Positions 36,933 through 46,227 of a stretch of 64,000 nucleotides of DNA are shown in pieces. Under the pieces are notes generated by a model. The model saw nothing but the letters and a program-made list of their open reading frames with translations, did not search any database and was not told the DNA's origin. Every line of letters begins with the position of its first letter. The stretch's first letter is position 1. The stretch covers positions 1 through 64,000 of the forward strand of contig JAGCUR010000016.1 in the NCBI GenBank assembly GCA_017962745.1. Direction: 5' to 3'. A program made the position numbers and the translations under genes. The DNA is from Bacilli bacterium. GTDB lineage: Bacteria; Bacillota_I; Bacilli_A; ML615J-28; CAG-698.

Positions 36933-38267
36933 CTAAATGTGCGAAAAGCCTAATACATCTAATGCATTTTGGATGTAATCTATTTGCATAAATGTCTTCC
37001 AAATGATTTCACTACGATAATTTTCAATCATTAATACCGTAATACCTTTATCGATACCGATAACGCTACTTGCAATCCATACATTTCTACCATCAAAATT
37101 GAAAGCATCTTTAAAGCCATAATCGCCAACTAAATCACCATCTAATAGCGTAGCATAGTTTCTAAAGACTGGCATAACGAGATCTGGTGCAAATGGTAGT
37201 GATCCAATCGCGCCGCAACAAGCGATAGTGCCATCATTAGTAAACTTCTTTTCGTTACCATTGCCGCTAGGATAAGCGCCAATTAAGCCGCTATAGCCGC
37301 TTGGTGTATCGCAAGCAGTTGTTCCCCACTGGTCTTTCGCAAATGTATTAAAACCTTGCGGGTTAGCTACACAATATTTGTAATTAGCGATTGTAGCGCT
37401 AACGGAATTATCAAACCAGTTAGTGCCATTTTCATCTACGATATCTCTAAAATCGATGAAAGCATGCGAGAATTGGTATGTAAATAATGATCCAAACCAA
37501 GAATTAATTAATGTTTCCCCTTGATAAGTGCCTCTATTTCGCCTAAATGCATAATAAACTTTTTTATCGATTGGATGCGTAGGTGAGCCTGCTCCTAAGA
37601 AATACATCATAAGTTGTTCTGCATATACATCCCAGGCACCGCCAAAATTACCATCTTTATATGACATATAGAAATTGTTAGTTTTCGGATTAACAAACCA
37701 GTTCCAATCTACTTCTTCATATAACTGTCTTGCTAATCTTTCTACTTCATCGCCAAAATATTTACCAGCTACTAGCGCTCCGCAGTAAAAGATTGCGGAA
37801 TCGATATTAGATACTTCTGATCCACTAGCAACACTTCCCATTTTTTCTTGGTAGAAATGATAAAAGAATCCATGTTCTTTTGGAAGATCGGCTACATGCG
37901 TTAATGTCAATAAGCATCTATCATAACCTTCTTGTCTTGTAATATAGCCATTATTAACGCCAACTACAAAACTTGCAAGGCCAAAACCGACTGATGCGAT
38001 TGATGCTAACCCATTTGATGGATAGCGGTCTGGAATTAGACCGCATCCACCAAGTAATTCGTTAGTATTTTGCGTTTCCCAGAAGAAATAAAAACTATCT
38101 TCTTCCTCAGCTAGCATGTATTCGTTTTTTAAATATGTTTCGCGTTTGCCTGAAGGGGTTCCTGACCCGCCTTGTTGGCCACCTCCGCCTTCGCCCCCGC
38201 AACACGGTAAAACAAATAAAGCTAGTAATAATAATATTAGTAAGAATTTTTTAAGGAGATTTTTCAT
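36933..38267 (-). CDS. Glycoamylase/GH144-like lipoprotein, probable extracellular beta-1,2-glucanase
   Basis: 444 residues. Lipobox LPCC (Cys 22), a Gly-rich linker, then an alpha/alpha-barrel domain of the PF10091/GH144 type: SFYFFWETQN, SEVSNIDSAIF (from 150), AWDVYAEQLMMYFLG, FSHAFIDFRDIV and GIDKGITVLMIENY. It is clearly a paralogue of the C-terminal domain of the 1500-residue phosphorylase in the same operon. The characterised GH144 member cuts beta-1,2-glucan internally, and the genes beside it point to the same substrate. The ATG overlaps the upstream stop by one base. Confidence 0.75.
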   Translation of the reverse strand: MKNLLKKFLLILLLLALFVLPCCGGEGGGGQQGGSGTPSGKRETYLKNEYMLAEEEDSFYFFWETQNTNELLGGCGLIPDRYPSNGLASIASVGFGLASFVVGVNNGYITRQEGYDRCLLTLTHVADLPKEHGFFYHFYQEKMGSVASGSEVSNIDSAIFYCGALVAGKYFGDEVERLARQLYEEVDWNWFVNPKTNNFYMSYKDGNFGGAWDVYAEQLMMYFLGAGSPTHPIDKKVYYAFRRNRGTYQGETLINSWFGSLFTYQFSHAFIDFRDIVDENGTNWFDNSVSATIANYKYCVANPQGFNTFAKDQWGTTACDTPSGYSGLIGAYPSGNGNEKKFTNDGTIACCGAIGSLPFAPDLVMPVFRNYATLLDGDLVGDYGFKDAFNFDGRNVWIASSVIGIDKGITVLMIENYRSEIIWKTFMQIDYIQNALDVLGFSHI

Positions 38268-40177
38268 TACATACCACCAAGTCCTGTCTTATCGATACCT
38301 TGAACGAACCATTTTTGTAATACGAAGTATAAAAGTAGTAATGGTAAAATACTGATCAAAGTACCTGCCATATAAACGGCATCATTTAATTTATCGGTAT
38401 AACTACTGCTTTGTCCCGCGGACGCATATACTGATCTATACGATTCCGCAAACCTCGATAGCTGCATTGGTAGCGTCGATGAGTTAGCAATGTATAGTGA
38501 TGTTAAATATGTTTCATTCCAATACCATACAAAACTAAAGATAAACGCTACGATGAAGATGGTAGATGAAAGTGGAATCGCTACTCTAAAGAATATTTTA
38601 AAGCGACCAGCACCATCTAGCATCGCTGCTTCATCTAATTCTACCGGTAACATAATAAAGAATTCGTAGAACAATAAGATAAATATGGCATTCTTTAAAC
38701 CTTGCGCAAAGGTTGCTGGCAATGCAAATGTTAAGATAGATCCAAGTAAGCCAAGCTTACTATAAGTAACATAGGTTGGAATCATTAAAATTTGCGATGG
38801 AATAATAAATGAAGCAATTATTAAACCAAATACTGCCTTTTTACCTTTGAATTTAAACTTAGCTAGGCCGTAACCAACTAGGGATGTTGATGCCACTTGT
38901 AAAAGTGTTGGCACTAAAGCATATAGTACTGACTGGCCTAAAGCTTTAAAGAAACCAATTGTCTTAAAGGCCTTCACGAAGTTTTGGAAATATAACTTCG
39001 TTGGTATTAAATTAACTGATGGATTTAAAACATCATCAGGCGATTGTAAACTAATTAATAACATATAAATAAATGGATATAAGAAAGCGAAGCTCATTAC
39101 ACCAAGTAAAACATATGTAAATATCTTTACAATAATACCATCCGATAAGTTACGTCCTAAAACGATACGTTTAATCTTCTTTCCTTTTGGAGTTGAATTA
39201 AAGAAGTTAGGTTGCAAATCATATCTCTTAGTTGTTGTGAAGTATCCTTCAATTGAACCATATTTCTTCTCTTTCTTTCTAAATTTACCAAAGAAGATTA
39301 AGAATAATATGGCAATTATAATCGCTAAAGCAAGGAAGTATAACCAAGCTAAAGCTGATGAGAAACCAAATCCTTTACCAATTTGCGTATCAAACATACA
39401 ATTCTTGATAACATTGATAACGCCATTGTTATCAAATGTTGCTAGCAAGATAAATGTATATACTAAATTGATAAAAATCGCTGTCTTTAGTGAAGGTAGG
39501 GTTATTTTCCAGAATTGTTCCCAGACACTTGCCCCATCCATTTGACTAGCTTCGTACATGCTCTTATCTAGTTTTTGAAGCACTGTTAAATAAACGATTA
39601 ACTGTACGCCACTAAACCAGAACATATAAACTAAGTTTTGGAATGTCCTAACGATAAAGTTAGATACGGTAGCTCCTAGGGTAGTTCCGATTAAGTTAAC
39701 AATACCAAAATCACCAATAGTACTCATTACAATAACGTTTTTATCTACTAGTTCGCTCATTACCGGTCCTGATACGATAACTACTGGTAAGAAGAATATC
39801 GTTCTAAAGAATCCTCTTCCTTTAATATTACCGTTTAGGATAACCGCAAATAATACCGCGAAGACGTTAATAATAAATACCATTATTAAGCTTTCTTTTA
39901 AGAAACTTAGTAATGCTTGAATCATCGTACGATCGGTAGTAAAAGCTGTTTGGTAATTACCAACGCCAATCCAATCAGTTAAAATACCATCAGCACTAAT
40001 TGTTACTTTATTAAAGCTTAAGAATAATGAATAAATCATCGGAAAGGCACCGAATACCAAAAAACCAATTATCCAAGGACTAACGAATGCTAAACCAGCT
40101 AAGTTATCACGCTGAGCATTGTTTAGTCTTTTCTTTTGTTTCATTGGGGCATTAGATAATACTTTTGTTTCTTCCAT
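38267..40177 (-). CDS. Single-chain fusion of MalF- and MalG-type sugar permeases
   Basis: 636 residues in one uninterrupted frame. The first half is MalF-like (six helices, EAA loop YEASQMDGASVWEQFWKITL at about 208-227), followed by a Lys-rich cytoplasmic linker (about 300-350) and a MalG-like half (six helices, EAA loop DEAAMLDGAGRFKIFFRVAI at about 515-534). The two halves are normally separate proteins that pair in a carbohydrate ABC importer. The ATPase is not encoded here. It follows the DUF5696 gene directly and is followed by the lipoprotein glucanase gene. Confidence 0.88.
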   Translation of the reverse strand: MEETKVLSNAPMKQKKRLNNAQRDNLAGLAFVSPWIIGFLVFGAFPMIYSLFLSFNKVTISADGILTDWIGVGNYQTAFTTDRTMIQALLSFLKESLIMVFIINVFAVLFAVILNGNIKGRGFFRTIFFLPVVIVSGPVMSELVDKNVIVMSTIGDFGIVNLIGTTLGATVSNFIVRTFQNLVYMFWFSGVQLIVYLTVLQKLDKSMYEASQMDGASVWEQFWKITLPSLKTAIFINLVYTFILLATFDNNGVINVIKNCMFDTQIGKGFGFSSALAWLYFLALAIIIAILFLIFFGKFRKKEKKYGSIEGYFTTTKRYDLQPNFFNSTPKGKKIKRIVLGRNLSDGIIVKIFTYVLLGVMSFAFLYPFIYMLLISLQSPDDVLNPSVNLIPTKLYFQNFVKAFKTIGFFKALGQSVLYALVPTLLQVASTSLVGYGLAKFKFKGKKAVFGLIIASFIIPSQILMIPTYVTYSKLGLLGSILTFALPATFAQGLKNAIFILLFYEFFIMLPVELDEAAMLDGAGRFKIFFRVAIPLSSTIFIVAFIFSFVWYWNETYLTSLYIANSSTLPMQLSRFAESYRSVYASAGQSSSYTDKLNDAVYMAGTLISILPLLLLYFVLQKWFVQGIDKTGLGGM

Positions 40178-42334
40178 CTATGCCACCTTATAACTTCTAG
40201 CATTCACTAAAAGCCCTTCATAATTATATTCATTATTAGTATAGTTAACGATTATGCGCTTACCATTGCTATAATCAACTACGCTTATTCCTTCACTTGG
40301 AATAATACGATTAACAATAGTTGCCCCGCTCACTTGATTAAGTACACTACTAATCATTACATATTGTTCTTTGATCATATCAGCTACAGAATCATAATAT
40401 GTAGCATAATAATCACTAGATAAAGTATTTGATAATAAGTAACTTGGTTGCTTACTAATTAAATATGCTGGACTTACACCATATTCAATACACTTCAAAA
40501 CATCTAAATCGATGTTTGAAGAAAAGTTTAGATAAGGTGAATAATAATCAATATATCCTTTAAGTAAGATTTCTAAGAACGGAACGGAATCCGTTACAAA
40601 TCTTGTTCTTTCCGAATATAGTGGCATATTTAAATATTTTGATGTATTAGCTAAGAAATAATAATTAGGTTTATACATTGGTAGTTTATCTTCCCCTAAC
40701 AGGCCAGAATATGTTGCTAACATTTCACTTCTTGTTAATTTATTATTCTTATCACCATATAAACGGTATCCAATTCCATCTAAAGCAATCCTACCATCAT
40801 ATTTATCAACTGCTTTTAAAGTATATTTCACTACATCTTTCGCATTAGCATAAAACTTATATTTATTGGCTTCCACCGCAATATAATTCTTTTCATTATA
40901 TAAGTTAACTAATACTTTATTTGGATAACTCTTCTTTGAGTTATAACTTTCCACTGGATTATAGTAGAAATATGCTTCTAAATCTTTCAAATCATGCATT
41001 GAACCAAGTTTTCCATCAAACTTATAATTCTTAACGCTTTGGTTTGAATAACCTTTTTTATTAAATGCACGTAAAGTATAGAAAATATTATTAACTCCAC
41101 CTTCTTCTAAATCTTCATTAATATGAATGATATCTTTAGTAGTAGTCATATTTTTATACTTTTTAAAGATTAAACCTTTTTCATAATCACGGCCAAATGC
41201 TTCAATTTGGATATCTATTGGATTAGAATCGCTATTTCTTTGTAAAATACCATCTTCGATTAAAGTATTTCTATAAGCTTCTGCCATTCCTAGATAATTA
41301 GCTTTTTCATCAGATAAGAATGTATATTCAATTTCCATATCCACATCATAATTATTTTCCGGAATCATTAATATTTGATCAGATCCAGGGATTGATAAAT
41401 AATAAATCTCACGCGTATTAAATGTAGTGTAGATGAAATTAAATCCTTGATCGATGTTAGCTGGACTATATGTAAGAGTGGTGAATGCTTCACCGCTTTT
41501 AATATTTACAAGCATCGCATTTTGATTTACACCATGACATAAGCCATAAATCGGTAAGCTCAATACTTCATTTTCCGTATTTTTAGAAATATTAGCATCA
41601 GTTCCATAAAACTTAGCAGAATATGTAGATGTGATTGGGGAAGTTGATGAATATCTAACTAGGGCGCCACTTCCTGATGGTAAAAATACATAACCAGGAA
41701 TGTTATCTTTATAAACAGCTCCTAAATATGGAAACATCGTAATAGCAGTTAGTTTGTTTGCTCCCGTTTCACTAATTTCGCTAGCTTTAATTAAGACATC
41801 GATTGAATAATCATTTAGCGTTATTTCATAACTAAATCTAATATCTGCTTTATCTAACAATACATTAACAGTTAGTTTATTACCACTAACAGAATCTGTA
41901 AGTTTTGCTGCAGTATCTGCCGCATATACATCTTTTACATTACCATCTTCATTACGGTATAAAACCTTAAAGGCAGATGTTAATCTTTTCTTTACTGCAT
42001 TATTAAAGTTATAATCATCGATATTTAAAATATCGCTTGCCCATACGTAACTTGTATCTTTATTTAAGATTCTAATAGCACCATTTGCTTTATTATAGAA
42101 TAATTCTAGGTGGCTATTTTCTAATTTAGAATCAAAATCGCTTAAGTCTACTGCTCCTTGGTTATATGCAGTTTCATCATCCATATGGGTAAATAGAGAT
42201 GAATCGATAAAGAATTCAGATGTATCTTGAAGCTCTTCTTCTTTAGCTTTTACTTTATTATTATTTAGAGCAAGGAAGCATACTGTAACTAGTACAAATG
42301 AAAACAAAACGATGATTCTTAATTTTTTAATCAT
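40178..42334 (-). CDS. DUF5696 domain protein, exported
   Basis: 718 residues with an N-terminal hydrophobic signal or anchor (about 5-25) and the characteristic GYVFLPSGSGALV element near residue 215. DUF5696 proteins commonly lie beside Firmicutes sugar ABC transporters with unknown role. The middle and C-terminal parts resemble a barrel (for example RIALDGIGYRLYGDKNNK) but no catalytic pair is certain. The start overlaps the NHL/Yip1 gene by 4 bases, and the stop touches the fused permease start. Confidence 0.7.
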   Translation of the reverse strand: MIKKLRIIVLFSFVLVTVCFLALNNNKVKAKEEELQDTSEFFIDSSLFTHMDDETAYNQGAVDLSDFDSKLENSHLELFYNKANGAIRILNKDTSYVWASDILNIDDYNFNNAVKKRLTSAFKVLYRNEDGNVKDVYAADTAAKLTDSVSGNKLTVNVLLDKADIRFSYEITLNDYSIDVLIKASEISETGANKLTAITMFPYLGAVYKDNIPGYVFLPSGSGALVRYSSTSPITSTYSAKFYGTDANISKNTENEVLSLPIYGLCHGVNQNAMLVNIKSGEAFTTLTYSPANIDQGFNFIYTTFNTREIYYLSIPGSDQILMIPENNYDVDMEIEYTFLSDEKANYLGMAEAYRNTLIEDGILQRNSDSNPIDIQIEAFGRDYEKGLIFKKYKNMTTTKDIIHINEDLEEGGVNNIFYTLRAFNKKGYSNQSVKNYKFDGKLGSMHDLKDLEAYFYYNPVESYNSKKSYPNKVLVNLYNEKNYIAVEANKYKFYANAKDVVKYTLKAVDKYDGRIALDGIGYRLYGDKNNKLTRSEMLATYSGLLGEDKLPMYKPNYYFLANTSKYLNMPLYSERTRFVTDSVPFLEILLKGYIDYYSPYLNFSSNIDLDVLKCIEYGVSPAYLISKQPSYLLSNTLSSDYYATYYDSVADMIKEQYVMISSVLNQVSGATIVNRIIPSEGISVVDYSNGKRIIVNYTNNEYNYEGLLVNARSYKVA

Positions 42335-44373
42335 GTCCTGTACACTCCTTCCCTAAATAGTCCGATGATGAATTGTACGAATTGCATAGTTAAGATATAG
42401 AATACTAAATATAAAAGTACCATAATCACTACTGCTACAAATGTAAGGATTACATTTAAGATAAATTCACCTAGCTTATAATTATGAATTTGGCTAATCA
42501 TTATTATTAAGTTAACGAAAGACCAAGCCCATAACAATCCATTTAGTATTTGATATAGATATCCTTCATTATAAGTTAGGAAGTTACTAATTAGATCAAC
42601 TGGAATCTTAAATAAGATTATCGGTGCAAATGATACCATTGTACCAATAAAGATATCTCTAAAGAATCCTTCACCACTTTGCAGTGTTGATACTAAATAG
42701 TTACCGATTACAAATAAGATAATTACTAGTCCCCATCTCAATAATTCAAAAGCAAAATTCATATCTTTTACATTAGTAGATCTAAATAAGTAGCCTCTAA
42801 TAAAGTAATCACCAAAGATGTTAATTAAAATAAATACAATGAATAATAACCAAGCGGTTCTCGTTCTAATCTTTAAACCAAACTTGATATCATAAAAGAC
42901 ATCTTTTGGCTTTCTAAAGATCTTAAGCAAATATTTTAATTCATTTATTAATTTAGAATTATTAATCTTTTCTTTAAACTTCGTTAAATCAATCTTTGTT
43001 AAGTGCCATAATCTTGAATATACGTGGAATATCTTTAATAAGATTAAGACAACTAGAACAATTATCATCCATACTAAGTTTTTATTAAACCAGTCATCTC
43101 TTAATTCCCAATATACTTCACTATAACCCGATTTATAATTAGCTAGTTTAAAGTATTCAATTGCTTTATCATAATCTTCTAATCTTTGGGCAATTTTACC
43201 TAAGCCAATATAAGCACTTACAAAACTAGCACTTTGGCGTAATATTTCTTCATATGCGCTAGTTGCTGCTTCATAATCACCTTCATTATATGCAAGAATT
43301 GCTTTAGTGACTGTACTAGCAAATGATGTTTTACGGAAGACTTGAATGTTCTTTCCGCCACCATCTAATACCCAAATATTAAAGTTAGAATCAACAGCGA
43401 TACCTTTTGCACTATCGAATTCACCGATCAAGCTCGATCCTGATTTTGTGGAACCAAAGGAGAAAAGTAGGCTTCCTTCGGGATCCATTACTTGGATAAC
43501 CCCTTCGCTTGAAGCATCAACTGTATAAATAAAGCCATTATTATCAACCGTAATATCTTTGTATGATGTAGAGAAGAATGATGCTTTGGCTAAAACATTA
43601 GTACCACTAATGTTATATTTTTTAAGACTCGTTCCTGTCTCACCATCAATTACAGTATAGACGATATTCTTTTTATCGATCGCTAAGTTAGTTGTTGCTT
43701 TTGGTGCTAAAGATGCATAAGTTTCGCGGTCTTCTTTGGATAAGAATAAACGTTTAATAAATAATGATGCAGTTAACTTTACATTATTTGGACCAAAATA
43801 GCCCATGAATTCACCATCGCTATTTAGTTGGATAATACCAGTTGAGTTACCTTCACTCGTAATGAAAATATTACCGTTCTTATCTACCACTACTTTTGTT
43901 GGACGGTACTGGCTATCTTCCCCAAATAAAGCTTCTGTTGGACGGCCAAACTCGCGTAAAAGCGTACCCGCGTTATCAAATTTATAAACGCTCTTTTCAT
44001 CAGCTACGAAAATATTGCCATCACTATCAGTACATACTCCTTGCGGACTAGAAAGGGTTCCTTCCCCAATCGTTGTAACATTAGCCGTAGCTATTTCGTA
44101 GCGGTATACTACTTTTGCTCCCTTATCCGCAATAAAGGCAATATCGTTATTATCGATATAAATATCTTGCGGATTAGTTAGCCCAATATTAATTACATTA
44201 ACACCTTCATATGCTAGTGGCGAAATTGCAAGTTCGCCATCTAGGCCAACCGCATATGTATTATATGGGTTCGAATTGATTTCGCTTTTTGCGACTACTT
44301 TTAAGTTAAATGCTAATAGGCAAATGCAGAATACTACTAGTACCATTAGTATTCTAGTTATCATTTTCTTCAT
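42331..44373 (-). CDS. NHL beta-propeller, TPR and Yip1-type membrane protein
   Basis: 680 residues. Signal peptide (1-28), then an NHL-type propeller outside the membrane (about 60-350; repeated xNIFVADE, NGNIFITSEG, NGFIYTVDAS), two TPR-like helices pairs (about 355-425: YNEGDYEAATSAYEEIL, LEDYDKAIEYFKLA), one membrane helix, a basic cytoplasmic segment, and five helices of Yip1/YIPF type at the C terminus. It sits between permease genes with one- and four-base overlaps, so it is probably a structural or sensing partner of the transporter. Function unknown. Confidence 0.75.
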   Translation of the reverse strand: MKKMITRILMVLVVFCICLLAFNLKVVAKSEINSNPYNTYAVGLDGELAISPLAYEGVNVINIGLTNPQDIYIDNNDIAFIADKGAKVVYRYEIATANVTTIGEGTLSSPQGVCTDSDGNIFVADEKSVYKFDNAGTLLREFGRPTEALFGEDSQYRPTKVVVDKNGNIFITSEGNSTGIIQLNSDGEFMGYFGPNNVKLTASLFIKRLFLSKEDRETYASLAPKATTNLAIDKKNIVYTVIDGETGTSLKKYNISGTNVLAKASFFSTSYKDITVDNNGFIYTVDASSEGVIQVMDPEGSLLFSFGSTKSGSSLIGEFDSAKGIAVDSNFNIWVLDGGGKNIQVFRKTSFASTVTKAILAYNEGDYEAATSAYEEILRQSASFVSAYIGLGKIAQRLEDYDKAIEYFKLANYKSGYSEVYWELRDDWFNKNLVWMIIVLVVLILLKIFHVYSRLWHLTKIDLTKFKEKINNSKLINELKYLLKIFRKPKDVFYDIKFGLKIRTRTAWLLFIVFILINIFGDYFIRGYLFRSTNVKDMNFAFELLRWGLVIILFVIGNYLVSTLQSGEGFFRDIFIGTMVSFAPIILFKIPVDLISNFLTYNEGYLYQILNGLLWAWSFVNLIIMISQIHNYKLGEFILNVILTFVAVVIMVLLYLVFYILTMQFVQFIIGLFREGVYRT

Positions 44374-45245
44374 TATTTAATACCTGAATGAGACATAGTG
44401 TCCATAACCTTCGATTGTAAGAAGATAAAGATGACTAAATTTGGTACGAATATAATCAACGCTGCAGCTGCACTTACACCAGCTCCACTAATACTATTAG
44501 AAGCATTAGTTAGAGTTGATAAGTAGTATGCAAATGTTTGAAATTCTTCTTGGTTAACATATAAATTAGATGTTTCCGTATTATTCCATGCTGTCTGGAA
44601 GGCTAGAATTGCTACCGTTACTAAGGCTGGCTTAATTAATGGTAAGATTATCTTCGTATAAATGAAGAAATCACCAGCACCATCCATCTTAGCGGCTTCA
44701 ATTAATTCATTTGGCACTTCATCAATAAATTGTTTTACTAAGAATAGTCCTACTGGAATAGCAAGTAATGGTAAGATGTGCGCCCATAAAGTATTAATAA
44801 TACCAATCTTTGAGATAATTAAGAATCTTGGAATTATTACCGCACAGCTTACGAACATCATTGATAAAGTATTGATTTCGAATAATACTGATTTTAGTTT
44901 AAACTTCTTCTTTGATAAGATGTAACCAGCCATTGAAGATATCAAAACTGATAGGGCCGTTACCGCTAAAGTAACAATAATACTATTGATTAAATAACGA
45001 TAAATCGGCAGGCCAGTTGAACCACTTCTTTGGAATAGATCCACGAAGTTACCAAATGTCGGGTTACGTACAAAGAATTTTGGTGGGAATTCTAACAACT
45101 CATCTAATGGTTTAAAGGCTGATACAAACAAATAAATGATTGGTAAAGCCATAAACGCAGCTAGTGGGACGATGATGATGTAGAACTTGATTTGATCTTT
45201 AGTAAAACGTTTAGGGTTGAACTTTGTTCCGGTATTATTTCTCAT
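44373..45245 (-). CDS. Carbohydrate ABC transporter permease, MalG type
   Basis: 290 residues with six hydrophobic helices and the EAA loop [21 protein letters not shown], the site of ATPase contact. Overlaps the MalF-type gene by 4 bases and the NHL/Yip1 gene by 1 base. It pairs with the gene upstream to import an oligosaccharide delivered by one of the two solute-binding proteins in this operon. Confidence 0.93.
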   Translation of the reverse strand: MRNNTGTKFNPKRFTKDQIKFYIIIVPLAAFMALPIIYLFVSAFKPLDELLEFPPKFFVRNPTFGNFVDLFQRSGSTGLPIYRYLINSIIVTLAVTALSVLISSMAGYILSKKKFKLKSVLFEINTLSMMFVSCAVIIPRFLIISKIGIINTLWAHILPLLAIPVGLFLVKQFIDEVPNELIEAAKMDGAGDFFIYTKIILPLIKPALVTVAILAFQTAWNNTETSNLYVNQEEFQTFAYYLSTLTNASNSISGAGVSAAAALIIFVPNLVIFIFLQSKVMDTMSHSGIK

Positions 45246-46225
45246 CGTTTTTTACCCCCTTTCTTTTCACGAAAGACGCTAGTAAAAATACGATTGAAGA
45301 TGTACACGATTATTAGTAAGATTACTGATAATGCGGCACTCATACCTAGTTCTTTTCTTAAAACGCCATAGTCATCGATGTGGTTAACAACAAGTTGGCC
45401 AGCATTTTGTGGAGTTGGGTTCGAACCAGATAGCTGAACACCAATGGCTCCGGAACTAAATGCCCCTACAATTGCCATAACGGCACCGAATAACATTTGT
45501 GATTTCATATTTGGAATCGTAATATAGAATATTTCTTGAACACGGTTTCTAACTCCATCAATGGCAGCTGCTTCGTATTGTTCTTGATCTACATTAAGTA
45601 AACCAGATAACATGGCAAGGAATCCTATACCCATACTACTCCATAAAGTTACCATCATCATAACTGGCATTAAGTATTCAGGTGACTGTAACCACTGAAC
45701 TGGTTCAGTTATAATACTCATGTTTAATAATATTGAGTTTAAGTAACCTTGTTCATCACCACTAAAGATAATCTTCCATAGAACTGTCATAGCGACACCT
45801 GATGTCATTGATGGTGAATAAATAATTAAAGCTAATACAGTTCTAGCACCTTTTTGGATTTGTGATAAAATCCAAGCTAAAATAAATGAAAGTACATATC
45901 CACCAGGACCAACTACTAAAGCAAATACCAATGTATTTGGTAAAATTGTCTTCATGAAGTCAGAATCTTGCGTGAATAAATATACATAGTTATCTAGCCC
46001 TACAAATTCTGGTTTTGAAATACCATTATAATATGTAAAGCTAAAGATAATCGCTACGATTATTGGTAGCACAATAAATACGATAAACATTAAAACATAT
46101 GGGAATAAGAAAATAATACTAGTTCGATTGCCTTTATCCATCCATTGGCTAATCTTATCACCCATATTCTGGAAGAACTTTTTAACTTTCTTAAGGAAAG
46201 GTTGCTTTTCTACACTATTTTCCAT
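45242..46225 (-). CDS. Carbohydrate ABC transporter permease, MalF type
   Basis: Start set at ATG 46225 behind AGAGG, two bases after the stop of the large solute-binding protein; a longer TTG start at 46246 would overlap that gene. 327 residues, six helices and the EAA-type loop [20 protein letters not shown]. The partner of the MalG-type gene that follows. Confidence 0.9.
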   Translation of the reverse strand: MENSVEKQPFLKKVKKFFQNMGDKISQWMDKGNRTSIIFLFPYVLMFIVFIVLPIIVAIIFSFTYYNGISKPEFVGLDNYVYLFTQDSDFMKTILPNTLVFALVVGPGGYVLSFILAWILSQIQKGARTVLALIIYSPSMTSGVAMTVLWKIIFSGDEQGYLNSILLNMSIITEPVQWLQSPEYLMPVMMMVTLWSSMGIGFLAMLSGLLNVDQEQYEAAAIDGVRNRVQEIFYITIPNMKSQMLFGAVMAIVGAFSSGAIGVQLSGSNPTPQNAGQLVVNHIDDYGVLRKELGMSAALSVILLIIVYIFNRIFTSVFREKKGGKKR

Positions 46226-46227
46226 AA

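Noticed and set aside
38267-40177. Fused permease as two genes joined by a sequencing error
   Set aside because: A specific Lys-rich linker of about 50 residues joins the halves and no ribosome site or start is seen there, so a true fusion is more likely; still listed as checkable.
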